Source: CAWBCR01 sp963787375 (GTDB taxonomy: Bacteria > Chloroflexota > Anaerolineae > Aggregatilineales > UBA3940). Taken from it: a DNA stretch of 64,000 nucleotides. Below are positions 27,822 through 36,372 of this stretch, one piece after another. How positions within the stretch are numbered: position 1 is the stretch's first letter; each line of letters begins with the position of its first letter. A program made the translations under genes and the position numbers. The notes beneath the pieces were generated by a model. It saw nothing but the letters and a program-made list of their open reading frames with translations, did not search any database and was not told the DNA's origin. The stretch covers positions 62,001 through 126,000 of the forward strand of contig CAWBCR010000022.1 in assembly GCA_963787375.1 (NCBI GenBank), in the 5' to 3' direction.

Positions 27822-28576
27822 ACTTCTAGCTGGAACGGGTTAAAGTCTGTGTTGTAATCGTAATAATCTTCCTGCTCGGCGTGCTTCAACAGGCCAATGA
27901 TCTGGTACGTCAGCGGCGTGGCGATCACCTCGATCCCTACCTTGAAGATATAATTGGTGACGATCAGCGTCAGCGCGATCTGCCACGGGAAGACACCGAA
28001 CAGGCAAGCGATGGTCACGAACAGTGCCGAGTCGACGCCCTCGCCAACCAGCGTCGAGCCGATGGTGCGCGTCCACAGCCAGCGGCCTTTTGTCAGGAGT
28101 TTCATCTTCGCCAGCACGAAGCTGTTCGAGAACTCGCCGGAGAAGTAGGCGACCAGGCTGGCGACGATGATACCGCCGCTGGATACACCGCCTAGAATGG
28201 CGTTGTAGGCCTGCTGACCCGCGTAACTCCGCCATGTAGTCTCGCCCGGCATGCGGCCAACCAACCACAGCGTGACGGCCATCAGGCCCGCCGCGCCGAA
28301 GCCAGCCCAGATCACGCGGCGCGAGCGGCGGTAGCCATAGACCTCGGTCAGCACGTCGCCGAAGATGTAACTGATCGGAAACAGCAGCGTCCCGCCGTCA
28401 AAGGCGAGCGGCAGCGGGCCCATGCTGACGCCCCAGTCGACGATCTTGGCCGACGAGGCGATGTTGCTGATCAGCAGCACGCTGACAAACAGCGCCATGA
28501 TCAGGTCATAGTAGCGATAGCTGCGCTGGCCCTCAGGCGGCGTGCCAGGCCAAGACGCGGGGACCGGTTGTGCCAT
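27818..28576 (-). CDS. yhhQ: queuosine precursor transporter, YhhQ family
   Basis: A 252-residue inner-membrane protein with six or so hydrophobic segments. The VUT/DUF165 family features are visible: FPISYIFGDVLTEVYGYRRSRR near residue 65-86 and the second-half GEGVDSALFVTIA motif. Members import queuosine precursors (preQ0/preQ1). No queuosine biosynthesis gene is in the window. It overlaps era. Confidence 0.88.
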   Translation of the reverse strand: MAQPVPASWPGTPPEGQRSYRYYDLIMALFVSVLLISNIASSAKIVDWGVSMGPLPLAFDGGTLLFPISYIFGDVLTEVYGYRRSRRVIWAGFGAAGLMAVTLWLVGRMPGETTWRSYAGQQAYNAILGGVSSGGIIVASLVAYFSGEFSNSFVLAKMKLLTKGRWLWTRTIGSTLVGEGVDSALFVTIACLFGVFPWQIALTLIVTNYIFKVGIEVIATPLTYQIIGLLKHAEQEDYYDYNTDFNPFQLEV

Positions 28577-28582
28577 GATGTC

Positions 28583-28996
28583 CTAGGCCTCGAAATCCGG
28601 GTGCGCGCCCTCACCGAAACGGCGCACGTCGAATGTGAAGTTCAGCGCGTCGCGCCTGGCGACGTTTATGCGAAGGTGCCTGACGTAGCCGTACTGGTCA
28701 TCGAGGCGCAGCTCGACCGCCTCCGGCGGCGCGCCGGCGGCAGCCTTGGTGAGCAGATCACGCGCCCAGGCAAACGCGCCCGGTACCGAGAACAGCCAGA
28801 AGTCCGAGCCACGCTTGATCTCACGCCAGTCGCCGTCCCACAGGTGGTAGAACGTGCCATCGACGAAAGTCAGGTCGTGGTCGCCAAAGCGGTTGACGGC
28901 TGACCCCACATAGCTCACGCTGATCCAGTAGTCGCCCACGCCGCGCTCGCGCCAGCGGTTGATGCCGTCCACTAGCGTATTCATATGCTCGTCCAT
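28583..28996 (-). CDS. small hypothetical protein (DUF6174-like?)
   Basis: The start is taken at ATG 28996, four bases after GGGGGA, giving 137 residues. The INRWRERGVGDYWISVSYVG opening resembles DUF6174-type proteins, in which a Trp- and Tyr-containing N-terminus precedes a small beta-sheet, but I am not certain. It has no signal peptide or membrane segment. It is six bases upstream of yhhQ and appears to begin a minus-strand operon through era to the Clp-N gene. Confidence 0.6.
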   Translation of the reverse strand: MDEHMNTLVDGINRWRERGVGDYWISVSYVGSAVNRFGDHDLTFVDGTFYHLWDGDWREIKRGSDFWLFSVPGAFAWARDLLTKAAAGAPPEAVELRLDDQYGYVRHLRINVARRDALNFTFDVRRFGEGAHPDFEA

Positions 28997-29047
28997 CGAT
29001 CCCCCTTGCTGCCCCGGCGCGATATGCGCCGGCTGCATCGATCCGGC

Positions 29048-29053
29048 TATAAT
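29048..29053 (+). promoter_or_regulatory. -10 element upstream of the EamA transporter
   Basis: A perfect TATAAT lies 62 bases before the GTG start. No good -35 is visible at the usual distance, so the call rests on the -10 alone. Confidence 0.45.
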
Positions 29054-29114
29054 ACCGCCTCTAGTTTATCGTACCAGCCGCCCGGACGGCAATCCGCGCA
29101 GTCAGGAGCACGCC

Positions 29115-30056
29115 GTGAGCCAGTCGACCCATTCTGCCCGCCCTACCCCGCAGCAGCCGACACCCCGTCTGGAGACGCGCACGCTGGCCGCGCTGGCGAT
29201 CACGCTGATCTTCTGGTCGTCGGCGTTTGCCGCCATCCGTGCAGGGCTAAAAGGCTACCAGCCACAGCACCTCGCGCTGCTGCGCTTCCTGATCGCCTCA
29301 ACGGTGCTGGCCGTCTATGCGCTGATCACCCGCATGCGGCTGCCCGCCTGGCGCGATGTGCCCGGCATCCTGCTGCTCGGCCTGTGTGGCATCACCGGCT
29401 ACCACACCTCGCTGTCGTTCGGCGAGGTGAGCGTGACCGCCGGAGCGGCCAGCCTGCTGATCGCCGCCGGGCCGGTGTTCACGGCGTTGCTGGCGACCGG
29501 TTTCATGGGCGAGCGCCTGCGCCTATGGGGCTGGGTCGGCATCGCGATCAGCTTTGGCGGCGTGGCGCTGATCGCACTGGGTGAGGGTGGCGGCGTGCGC
29601 TTCGACCCCGGCGCGGGGCTGGTCGTGCTGGCGGCGCTGTTCACGTCGATTTACTTCGTGTTCCAGAAGCCGTTTCACGCCAAATATCGCCCGCTGGAGT
29701 TCACCGCCTATTCCATCTGGTCGGGCACCTTGTTCCTGCTGGTGTTCTCGCCAGGGCTGGTTGCTGACGTGCGCAGCGCGGCGCTCAGCGCGACGCTGGC
29801 TATCGTGTACCTGGGCATCTTTCCGGCGGCGCTGGCCTATGTGACCTGGGTATATGCGTTGTCCAAAGCGCCGGCGTCGATTGTGACCAGCTTTCTGTAC
29901 GTCAACCCGGTGCTGGCCACGCTCATCGCATGGGTTTGGCTGGGCGAGGTCCCAACCGCGCTGACACTGCTCGGCGGCGCTGTGGCGCTGGTAGGTGTGG
30001 TGCTGGTTAACACAAAGGGGCGCGCGCCGGCGGTCACGGAGCCAGCCGGCGAATAA
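29115..30056 (+). CDS. EamA/DMT-family transporter
   Basis: A 313-residue inner-membrane protein with ten predicted membrane segments, made of two EamA repeats (about 25-155 and 170-305). The FWSSAFAAIRAGL opening and the GPVFTALLATGFMGERL and YVNPVLATLIAWVWLGE loops are family signatures. It exports or imports a small metabolite that cannot be told from sequence. The GTG start at 29115 follows AGGAG. It is probably a single-gene unit. Confidence 0.88.
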   Translation: MSQSTHSARPTPQQPTPRLETRTLAALAITLIFWSSAFAAIRAGLKGYQPQHLALLRFLIASTVLAVYALITRMRLPAWRDVPGILLLGLCGITGYHTSLSFGEVSVTAGAASLLIAAGPVFTALLATGFMGERLRLWGWVGIAISFGGVALIALGEGGGVRFDPGAGLVVLAALFTSIYFVFQKPFHAKYRPLEFTAYSIWSGTLFLLVFSPGLVADVRSAALSATLAIVYLGIFPAALAYVTWVYALSKAPASIVTSFLYVNPVLATLIAWVWLGEVPTALTLLGGAVALVGVVLVNTKGRAPAVTEPAGE

Positions 30057-30066
30057 CGGTTGCGGC

Positions 30067-30636
30067 CTACACGCCGAGTGCCGCTGCGACTATCACGGGA
30101 AGACTCGCTAGGTCGGCGGGCGGGACGGCCACGCACGGTACCGCCAGCCGCAGCAGGGGCGACGCCCGCGCATCGTCCTCCGGCAGTGGCATCCAGCCGC
30201 CAGCAGTGACATCGGGCCACACGGCCACGTCGAGGCGGGCGAGCGGCGTGACTTCGCTGCCCGCCGCGCAGGCGAAGGCGAACACCCCGGCGGCCAGGTC
30301 GATCTCCTTAACATAGCGGTCGTCGCGCAGGCTGGTCGACAACCGCCGCCCGACCACATCTGCTCTTGGAAACGCGTCGCCTCTGCGCAGCATGAAGTCG
30401 ATGGCCGCCTCGCCGTGGTACTCGCGCTGAAAGTCGTCGTAGCACCACTGCGGGATCAGGTAATCCTGCTCATACAGGTAGGGCAGCGCGTAGAAGATTG
30501 ACAGATCACCGCTGATCAGCACTTCGCCGGGCAGCGCGCCGAGGCTGCTGCCAGCGACCAGTGCCAACCACGGGCGCGCCTTGACGCTCAGCAGTGCACC
30601 TGGCAGCGTATCAGAAGGCGGGGGCTGTAACTGCAT
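30067..30636 (-). CDS. hypothetical protein downstream of ruvA
   Basis: I do not recognise this protein. The start is placed at ATG 30636, eight bases after GGGAGCG; an upstream start would nearly overlap ruvA. It has 189 residues, is rich in Pro, Ala and Leu, and contains a QDYLIPQWCYDDFQREYHG segment suggesting a compact fold. It has no membrane segment. It follows ruvA by 32 bases and converges with the EamA gene. Confidence 0.6.
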   Translation of the reverse strand: MQLQPPPSDTLPGALLSVKARPWLALVAGSSLGALPGEVLISGDLSIFYALPYLYEQDYLIPQWCYDDFQREYHGEAAIDFMLRRGDAFPRADVVGRRLSTSLRDDRYVKEIDLAAGVFAFACAAGSEVTPLARLDVAVWPDVTAGGWMPLPEDDARASPLLRLAVPCVAVPPADLASLPVIVAAALGV

Positions 30637-30668
30637 GGCGCTCGCTCCCAAAGAAAACAAAAGCACGA

Positions 30669-31247
30669 TCAGGCAAAGTAAGCCAGCGCGAGCCGAACCC
30701 GCTCCTCGATGTCTTCGGGCGTGTCACGCGGGATGGACTGGAGCGCGGCCTGCGCCTCGACGATGCTGAAGCCCATCGTCGTCAGCGCGTCGATGACTTC
30801 CGTGTCGAGTGACGAGACTGCCGCCAGCCCGCCCGGGATCGCTTCGGGGATCAGCTTGCCCTTCAGCTCCAGCACAATCTTCTGCGCGGTCTTCTTGCCG
30901 ACACCCGGCACATGGGCGATCACGTCCGGGTCATCCTGGTGGATGGCGTTAGCCAGCATCTCAGGTGAGAGCGTGCCGACCACCGCAACCGCCAGCCGCG
31001 GGCCAATCCCCGACACGCCCAGGAGCATCTCAAAGATCGCGCGATCTTCCTCACTGAGGAACCCGTACAGTGTGAGCGCATCCTCGCGCACGATCAGATG
31101 CGTGTACAGCTCGATCGGATCGCCGATGCGCCCCAGCTTGTTGAAGGCCGTCGCCGGGACGAGCACTTTGAGACCGATGCCCCCCACGGAAACCACGATT
31201 GAGATCTCGCCGATATGCTGCAGGACGCCAGAAATTGAAGCGATCAT
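30669..31247 (-). CDS. ruvA: Holliday junction branch migration protein RuvA
   Basis: RuvA binds Holliday junctions and recruits the RuvB motor. The start is ATG 31247 (MIASISG). The OB domain runs to about residue 65 and the two HhH motifs lie in SGIGPRLAVAVVG and VPGVGKKTAQKIVLELK (about 75-135). The C-terminal domain III (EDIEERVRLALAY) contacts RuvB. The length of 192 residues is normal. RuvC is 9 kb away and ruvB is not in the window. Confidence 0.94.
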   Translation of the reverse strand: MIASISGVLQHIGEISIVVSVGGIGLKVLVPATAFNKLGRIGDPIELYTHLIVREDALTLYGFLSEEDRAIFEMLLGVSGIGPRLAVAVVGTLSPEMLANAIHQDDPDVIAHVPGVGKKTAQKIVLELKGKLIPEAIPGGLAAVSSLDTEVIDALTTMGFSIVEAQAALQSIPRDTPEDIEERVRLALAYFA

Positions 31248-31305
31248 AACTTGCCATCCCATCCGGTGTTTCCCACAATGATAGCGCCTTTTCGCGTGTT
31301 GCCCA

Positions 31306-31335
31306 TTGACATGTTAGCGATCCGCAAGTTATGAT
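31306..31335 (+). promoter_or_regulatory. strong promoter of the His-rich membrane protein
   Basis: A perfect TTGACA (31306-31311) and TATGAT (31330-31335) are 18 bases apart, 54 bases before the start codon. This is among the closest consensus matches in the window. Confidence 0.7.
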
Positions 31336-31389
31336 AAAATCTACCCAAATTGGCGACGTTACCGACCTATTCACGCAGGAGGAACGCTG

Positions 31390-32541
31390 ATGGCCGTATC
31401 AAGCTCTGCCCTGACCCGCAACGTAACTGCTGGAGAAGGCTGGTTGCACAGCCGGGACTGGGATCTGACGTTTATCTTGTTGAGCGTCATCCTGGTCACC
31501 GTCCCTTATCTGTTCTATCTTGGCCTGCTTGAGCTCCAGCCAACGCTGCACCCGATTGCTACTCAGCTTGGCACGACGGTCGACGATCTGAGCCGGAATA
31601 TCATCAATGCGGTGGTCGCGCTGCTGGTGGGTGGGCCACACATGTACGCCACGTTCCAGCGTACAGCGCTCGACAGGACTTACGTGCAGAAGCACAAAGC
31701 CATGATCCTGTCGTCGCTGTTGATCCCGGTGGTCGTGATCACGCTGGCGGTCGCATCTTTGCAGCTTCTATTGACGCTGTTCTTCTTCTGGGCGTCGATC
31801 CACGTGCTGCACCAGATCGTGTACATCACCGAGCTGTACAACCACAAGCAGACGACCAGCCTGACGAAGTTCTCACGCATCGCGGACTACGCCGTCATCC
31901 TGACGGCGCTGTATCCGCTGGCGGCCTACAAGATGTCGATCAACGATTTCACGATCGGCGTCAATAACATCAGCCAGGTGGTCGGCAACGTCCTGGGCGT
32001 CGTCGGGCTGAAGCTCGGCCCGTGGATGGTGTGGCTGGCGGGCGGGATGTTTGCCGTGTCGCTAGCGATGTGGCTGGCTAATATCGTCATCGAAGGGCGC
32101 AACGGCACCCTCAACCAGCCCAAGACGTTGTTCATCGCGCTGACGGTCATCGCGGCGTTCTTCGTGCCGGCGCTCGGTAACCTCGACACCGCTTTCCAGG
32201 GCATGAACGTGTGGCACTCGCTGCAATACCTGGCCCTGACGTGGATGCTGATCAACCTGCGCGAGCATCGCGGTGAACTGGAAGCCTCGCCGTTCGTGAA
32301 GCGGATGGCGGGCGACGGTGCTGCGCAGCGCTACTACCTGTTCAACGTCGGCCTGACCATCGCCGACGTAGTGCTGGCGGTGGTGTTCTTTGGCATCATG
32401 CGCGGTGTCTTCCGCACCTCGTTCGACTTTGCCTTCGACAGGTCGTACTACATGGCAGTCCTCAGCTTCCTGTGGATTCACTACTACCACGATCACTTTC
32501 TGTTTGCGAAACCCAACGTGATCAACTCTATGATGCGCTGA
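31390..32541 (+). CDS. polytopic membrane protein with conserved-looking histidine motifs
   Basis: I cannot name the family. It has 383 residues, starts at ATG 31390 seven bases after AGGAGG and has about nine hydrophobic segments. Histidines cluster at membrane borders: GGPHMYATF (about 80), HVLHQIVYITELYNHK (about 138-152), NVWHSLQYLALTW (about 276) and IHYYHDHFLF (about 365). Such spacing recalls membrane di-iron or haem enzymes such as desaturases, hydroxylases or carotenoid-modifying enzymes; this is inference. It is a single-gene unit with its own promoter and terminator. Confidence 0.7.
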   Translation: MAVSSSALTRNVTAGEGWLHSRDWDLTFILLSVILVTVPYLFYLGLLELQPTLHPIATQLGTTVDDLSRNIINAVVALLVGGPHMYATFQRTALDRTYVQKHKAMILSSLLIPVVVITLAVASLQLLLTLFFFWASIHVLHQIVYITELYNHKQTTSLTKFSRIADYAVILTALYPLAAYKMSINDFTIGVNNISQVVGNVLGVVGLKLGPWMVWLAGGMFAVSLAMWLANIVIEGRNGTLNQPKTLFIALTVIAAFFVPALGNLDTAFQGMNVWHSLQYLALTWMLINLREHRGELEASPFVKRMAGDGAAQRYYLFNVGLTIADVVLAVVFFGIMRGVFRTSFDFAFDRSYYMAVLSFLWIHYYHDHFLFAKPNVINSMMR

Positions 32542-32555
32542 CGCAAGAGCTGCCG

Positions 32556-32594
32556 GCGGGCCGGGCTGCTATGCAGGCAACCCAGCCCGCTTTT
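32556..32594 (+). terminator. intrinsic terminator after the His-rich membrane protein
   Basis: GCGGGCCGGG (32556-32565) pairs with CCCAGCCCGC (32581-32590) with one mismatch and is followed by TTTT. Confidence 0.6.
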
Positions 32595-32605
32595 CATATG
32601 GGCGT

Positions 32606-32634
32606 TTGCTGGCTGCGCGCAGAGAGGCTACAAT
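32606..32634 (+). promoter_or_regulatory. promoter of the esterase gene
   Basis: TTGCTG (32606-32611) and TACAAT (32629-32634) are 17 bases apart. The -10 overlaps an upstream in-frame ATG (32633), which argues that translation begins at the later ATG 32681. Confidence 0.6.
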
Positions 32635-32680
32635 GCCGGGGGTGCGGCCCACCGGATCGCAGGCCGTGGGGACATACAGC

Positions 32681-33697
32681 ATGCCAGGCAGTCGGATTGT
32701 CTATCTGGAACACACCTCACACAGCCTCGCTGGCAACCCGCTGGGCGATCCGGCGGCGCGGCGGCTGCCTGTGTATCTACCGCCCGGCTATGACGACTCC
32801 GAGCGCCGCTACCCAATTATCTGGGTGCTGGCCCCCTTTACAAGCTGGGGCGAGCATTTGTTCAACCTCTACCCCTGGGAAGGCAACATCACACAGATCA
32901 TGGATGGCCTGATCGAAAGCGGGAATGCCCCGCCTGCGATCATGGCTTTCCCAGACTGTTTCACCCGATACGGCGGAAGCCAGTACATCAACTCAGTGGC
33001 AGTGGGCGCGTATGAGGACTACGTGATCGGGGAGCTTGTGCCGCTGCTCGACAGCCAGTTCCGCACGCTGGCCGAACGCGACCATCGCGGCGTGATGGGC
33101 CACTCCAGCGGCGGCTACGGCGCGCTGATGCTGTCAATGCGGCACCCCGACGTATTCGGTGCCGTGGCCAGCCACAGCGGTGACATGGCCTTCGAGGTCT
33201 GCTACCGGCCCGATATTCCCGGTGCGGTACGCACCTTTGAAGCCGCTGGCGGGCTGGCACGCTTCGTCGAGAGCCTCATGAGCAGATCTTACCCACGCGA
33301 GCGACGCAGCGACTGGTACGCCGCGCTAAGCATGGTCGCCATGAGTGCGTGCTACTCGCCCAACCAGAGAAGCCCGCATGGCTTCGATCTGCCGTTCGAC
33401 CTGCACACCGGCGCAATCAACCAGGAGGTATGGGCGCGCTGGGCCGCTTTTGATCCGCTGCACGCTGTACCGCTGCATGCCGATTCGCTCAAGACGCTGC
33501 GTCTGCTGTACTTCGATTGCGGCATTCGCGACGAATACAACTTGTTCCTGGGAGCCCGGCAACTGCACCAGATGCTCGACATGGAAATGGTGCCGCATAC
33601 CTATAAAGAGTACGACGGCGGGCACCACGACGTGAACTGGCGCTATCGCACCTCGCTGCCGTTGCTCGGCAGCGCCCTCACATCGCAGGGAGGTTAG
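32681..33697 (+). CDS. alpha/beta-hydrolase, esterase D/antigen 85-like
   Basis: A 338-residue protein with the putative-esterase fold: an N-terminal RRLPVYLPPGYDD strand pair, the nucleophile elbow GHSSGG (serine at about residue 146), a late Asp in YFDCGIRDEYNL and a His in GGHHDVNW that complete the triad. ATG 32681 is preferred because the promoter's -10 covers the upstream ATG 32633. There is no signal peptide. Carboxylesterase activity is likely; the substrate is unknown. The LysM lipoprotein gene follows after 12 bases. Confidence 0.82.
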   Translation: MPGSRIVYLEHTSHSLAGNPLGDPAARRLPVYLPPGYDDSERRYPIIWVLAPFTSWGEHLFNLYPWEGNITQIMDGLIESGNAPPAIMAFPDCFTRYGGSQYINSVAVGAYEDYVIGELVPLLDSQFRTLAERDHRGVMGHSSGGYGALMLSMRHPDVFGAVASHSGDMAFEVCYRPDIPGAVRTFEAAGGLARFVESLMSRSYPRERRSDWYAALSMVAMSACYSPNQRSPHGFDLPFDLHTGAINQEVWARWAAFDPLHAVPLHADSLKTLRLLYFDCGIRDEYNLFLGARQLHQMLDMEMVPHTYKEYDGGHHDVNWRYRTSLPLLGSALTSQGG

Positions 33698-33709
33698 ACC
33701 TCACCTATT

Positions 33710-35323
33710 ATGGTCGCACGATTGCGCCAACTTGTCGCAGTGGCGATGCTGCTCGGCACGCTAAGCGCGTGTACCCCGAATGGCAGCTACATCATCCTGG
33801 TCACCGCCACGCCATCAGGCGCGGTGCCCGGACCTGCAACCGGCGGCAGCGCGGGGCTCGCCGTGGGCAGCCCACCAGTCGTGGAGACCAGCGCGCAGCC
33901 ACCACAGCCCATCCCAACGCCGACGTTCATCCCGACGCCGGATCCGACGCGCTCCGCCGCCGTCGATCTCAATCAGGACCAGATCCACGTCGTCCAGTCG
34001 GGCGATACGCTGGGCCAGATCGCAGCGGGCTACGGCACAACCGTCGAGGCGATCATCCAGGCCAACCAGATCGCGAACCCCAACGTACTGACCGTTGGCG
34101 AGGCGCTGGTGATCCCGCTGGCCGCGCAGACAACCGGCCCGCTGTTCAAGATCATCCCCGACAGCGAGCTGGTCTACGGTCCATCGGTCAAGGGCTTCGA
34201 CGTTCAGCAGGTTATGCAGACGCTGCCCACCAGCTACCTCGCCAACTACACTGAGGCCCTCGACGGCGGGCGCGTGCTGACCGGACCGCAGATCGTTCAG
34301 CGGGTGGCGCTGGAACAGAGTGTCAACCCTCGGTTGCTACTGGCGCTGTTGGAGTACGAGACGCATTGGCTCAGCCAGACGTCAGTGTCTGACCAGGCCG
34401 CGACGTACCCGATGAACTACTACGGACAGCCTACAACTGTCACCGGGCTCTACTGGCAGCTAGACTGGGCGGGGAAGATGCTGCAGGCGGGCTACTACGG
34501 CTGGAAAGAGCGTGGGCTGACCGGCGCGCTGCTGTCAGATGGGATGCGCGTCCAGATAAATCCGGGTATCAACGCTGGCACGGCAGGGGTTGAGCTGCTG
34601 CTGGCGCAGACGCGCACGCTTGACGTCTGGACGCAGGCCGTCTCACACAGCGGCTTCTTCGCGACCGATGTGAGCCTATTCGGCGACCCTTTCCAGCGGG
34701 CTGTCGAGCCGCTGATCCCACCCGACCTGGTGCAGCCACCGATGGGCCTGCCGTTTAGCTCCAGCGAGACCTGGTACTTCACCGGCGGACCGCACGGAGG
34801 GTGGGGCTCAAGCAGCGCGTGGTCCGCGCTCGACTTCGTCACCGGCGACGAGCCATCCCTGGGCTGCGAGGTGGCGGATCGCTGGGCGCGGGCCGTGGCG
34901 GATGGCATCATCGCACGCAGCGACTACGGCATGGTCATCCTCGACCTCGACGGCGATGGCTTCGAGGGAACGGGCTGGACGGTGTTCTATTTGCACATCT
35001 CAAGTGACGGGCGGCCTGTCACCGCCGGCCAGCAGGTTAAACAGGGCGACCCAATCGGCCACCCGTCGTGCGAAGGGGGCATAAGCTACGCCACGCACAT
35101 GCACATCGCGCGGCGCTACAACGGCGAGTGGATGCCGGTCGACTGCGCGGGCTGCGCACTGACCAGTCCTGCGCCGGAGCTGGACTTCGATGGCTGGCTG
35201 GGTCATACCTTTGGCACGGAGTATGATGGTTCGCTGACCAAAGGGGACGAGTATCGCGAGGCGTGCACCTGCCGACTGCCGATCAACACCTTTGCGCCGC
35301 CCGCCAGCAACGCCGGTGGCTAA
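33710..35323 (+). CDS. LysM-M23 peptidase-like lipoprotein
   Basis: The signal peptide ends in LSAC (Cys21), predicting an anchored extracytoplasmic protein. A Pro/Thr-rich stalk leads to a LysM domain (HVVQSGDTLGQIAAGYG...ALVIPL, about 92-137) that binds peptidoglycan or chitin-like glycans. A central helical region of about 200 residues follows. The C-terminus is M23/LytM-like, with GPHGGWGSSSAWSALDF (about 363-379), YLHI and THMHIA providing the His/Asp metal ligands. It is probably a cell-wall hydrolase or a regulator of one. Its stop overlaps that of the convergent phosphatase gene by three bases. Confidence 0.85.
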   Translation: MVARLRQLVAVAMLLGTLSACTPNGSYIILVTATPSGAVPGPATGGSAGLAVGSPPVVETSAQPPQPIPTPTFIPTPDPTRSAAVDLNQDQIHVVQSGDTLGQIAAGYGTTVEAIIQANQIANPNVLTVGEALVIPLAAQTTGPLFKIIPDSELVYGPSVKGFDVQQVMQTLPTSYLANYTEALDGGRVLTGPQIVQRVALEQSVNPRLLLALLEYETHWLSQTSVSDQAATYPMNYYGQPTTVTGLYWQLDWAGKMLQAGYYGWKERGLTGALLSDGMRVQINPGINAGTAGVELLLAQTRTLDVWTQAVSHSGFFATDVSLFGDPFQRAVEPLIPPDLVQPPMGLPFSSSETWYFTGGPHGGWGSSSAWSALDFVTGDEPSLGCEVADRWARAVADGIIARSDYGMVILDLDGDGFEGTGWTVFYLHISSDGRPVTAGQQVKQGDPIGHPSCEGGISYATHMHIARRYNGEWMPVDCAGCALTSPAPELDFDGWLGHTFGTEYDGSLTKGDEYREACTCRLPINTFAPPASNAGG

Positions 35324-36297
35324 TAGACTGTGCACACCGACGGAAGCAGATCCTCGGCGCTGCTGACCGGCATCGTGACGTCGAACAGCAGATAGCTGGC
35401 TTTGTCACGCGGGGTGGCGTGCGCCCAGCTTGCCAGTCGAAGCTGCCGCCCGGCGACAATGGCGTATCCGGGGGCTGGTTTGTGCCCGCTGACCAGCACA
35501 TGCTGCGGCACCCCAGGCGCAGCGTATGCCTCGAGAAACCGGGCCAGCACTGTGCCGTACAGCATCTCGCTCATCCCCATCTCGCACTGCGTAAAGAGCA
35601 GATCCCATAACTCCGGCCACTCCGGCTCCAGGCTGGAGGCAACTAGCCCGCGCAGAAGGTCCAGGAAGCGCGGATCCTCCGGCCCGCTGACAGCCAGATA
35701 CTCCCACGACGTTTGTGCATAGTTTTCCGACGAGGTCTGCTGGAAAGACTCGATCAACCGGTTGACATCGTTGCGGGCCAGCAGCCGGTCGACCTCCTCC
35801 AGCAGGTCATCGTGCGAGAAGCTCAACAGCCGCCTGGCGGCGTCTGCGTTTGCGGTGAGCCGCGACGCGCCAGCATGGGTCAGCAGGACGCCGCCGGGAG
35901 TCCGTACCATGAACGGCAGCGACTTGAAAAAGCCGATCACCGTGCTGCGATACTCTCCCAACGCATGTTCGAAGCGCGGTGACAGCATCGTGTCGCCTTT
36001 GGCCAGCGTGACGCCGTAGATGTGCGGCAGTTCGTGATTGCCCAGCAGCACGATCACAGTCTGCGGACCAAGCTCGTCGCGCAGCCGTACGACGTCAAGC
36101 ACGATGTTCAGCGAGTAATCCGTCTCCGGCGGGCCGGGGCTGTAAATCAGGTCGCCGGTGAAGATCAGCACGTCGGCGCGGCCCTCGTCGCGCAGCGCGA
36201 GGAACATGTCGCGATAGCCGGTGTAAGCGCCCCAATCACCGTGAAGGTCGGTCACGACAAGGGCGTGGCCGTGGTACAGGTCTACAGCACGATTCAT
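35320..36297 (-). CDS. calcineurin-like metallophosphoesterase (PPP type)
   Basis: The start is ATG 36297, giving 325 residues. The PPP-family metal motifs appear in order: TDLHGDW (about 16), FTGDLIY (about 47), LLGNHE (about 85), LTHAGAS (about 140) and VSGHKP (near 275). These match Ser/Thr or bis(5'-nucleosyl)-tetraphosphate phosphatases, and the sequence does not separate them. It is cytosolic. It follows mdh on the same strand, with a hairpin between them. Confidence 0.82.
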   Translation of the reverse strand: MNRAVDLYHGHALVVTDLHGDWGAYTGYRDMFLALRDEGRADVLIFTGDLIYSPGPPETDYSLNIVLDVVRLRDELGPQTVIVLLGNHELPHIYGVTLAKGDTMLSPRFEHALGEYRSTVIGFFKSLPFMVRTPGGVLLTHAGASRLTANADAARRLLSFSHDDLLEEVDRLLARNDVNRLIESFQQTSSENYAQTSWEYLAVSGPEDPRFLDLLRGLVASSLEPEWPELWDLLFTQCEMGMSEMLYGTVLARFLEAYAAPGVPQHVLVSGHKPAPGYAIVAGRQLRLASWAHATPRDKASYLLFDVTMPVSSAEDLLPSVCTVY

Positions 36298-36314
36298 GAT
36301 CAGTCCGGGTAATT

Positions 36315-36347
36315 GGCCCGCCGCTTGCCGAGTCCCGGCGGCGGGCC
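36315..36347 (-). terminator. hairpin after mdh
   Basis: GGCCCGCCGC (36315-36324) pairs perfectly with GCGGCGGGCC (36338-36347). On the minus strand AATTACC follows, so the U-tract is poor; it may limit read-through into the phosphatase gene. Confidence 0.45.
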
Positions 36348-36372
36348 TGCTGAGGAACAAAAGGGGTGGGAG

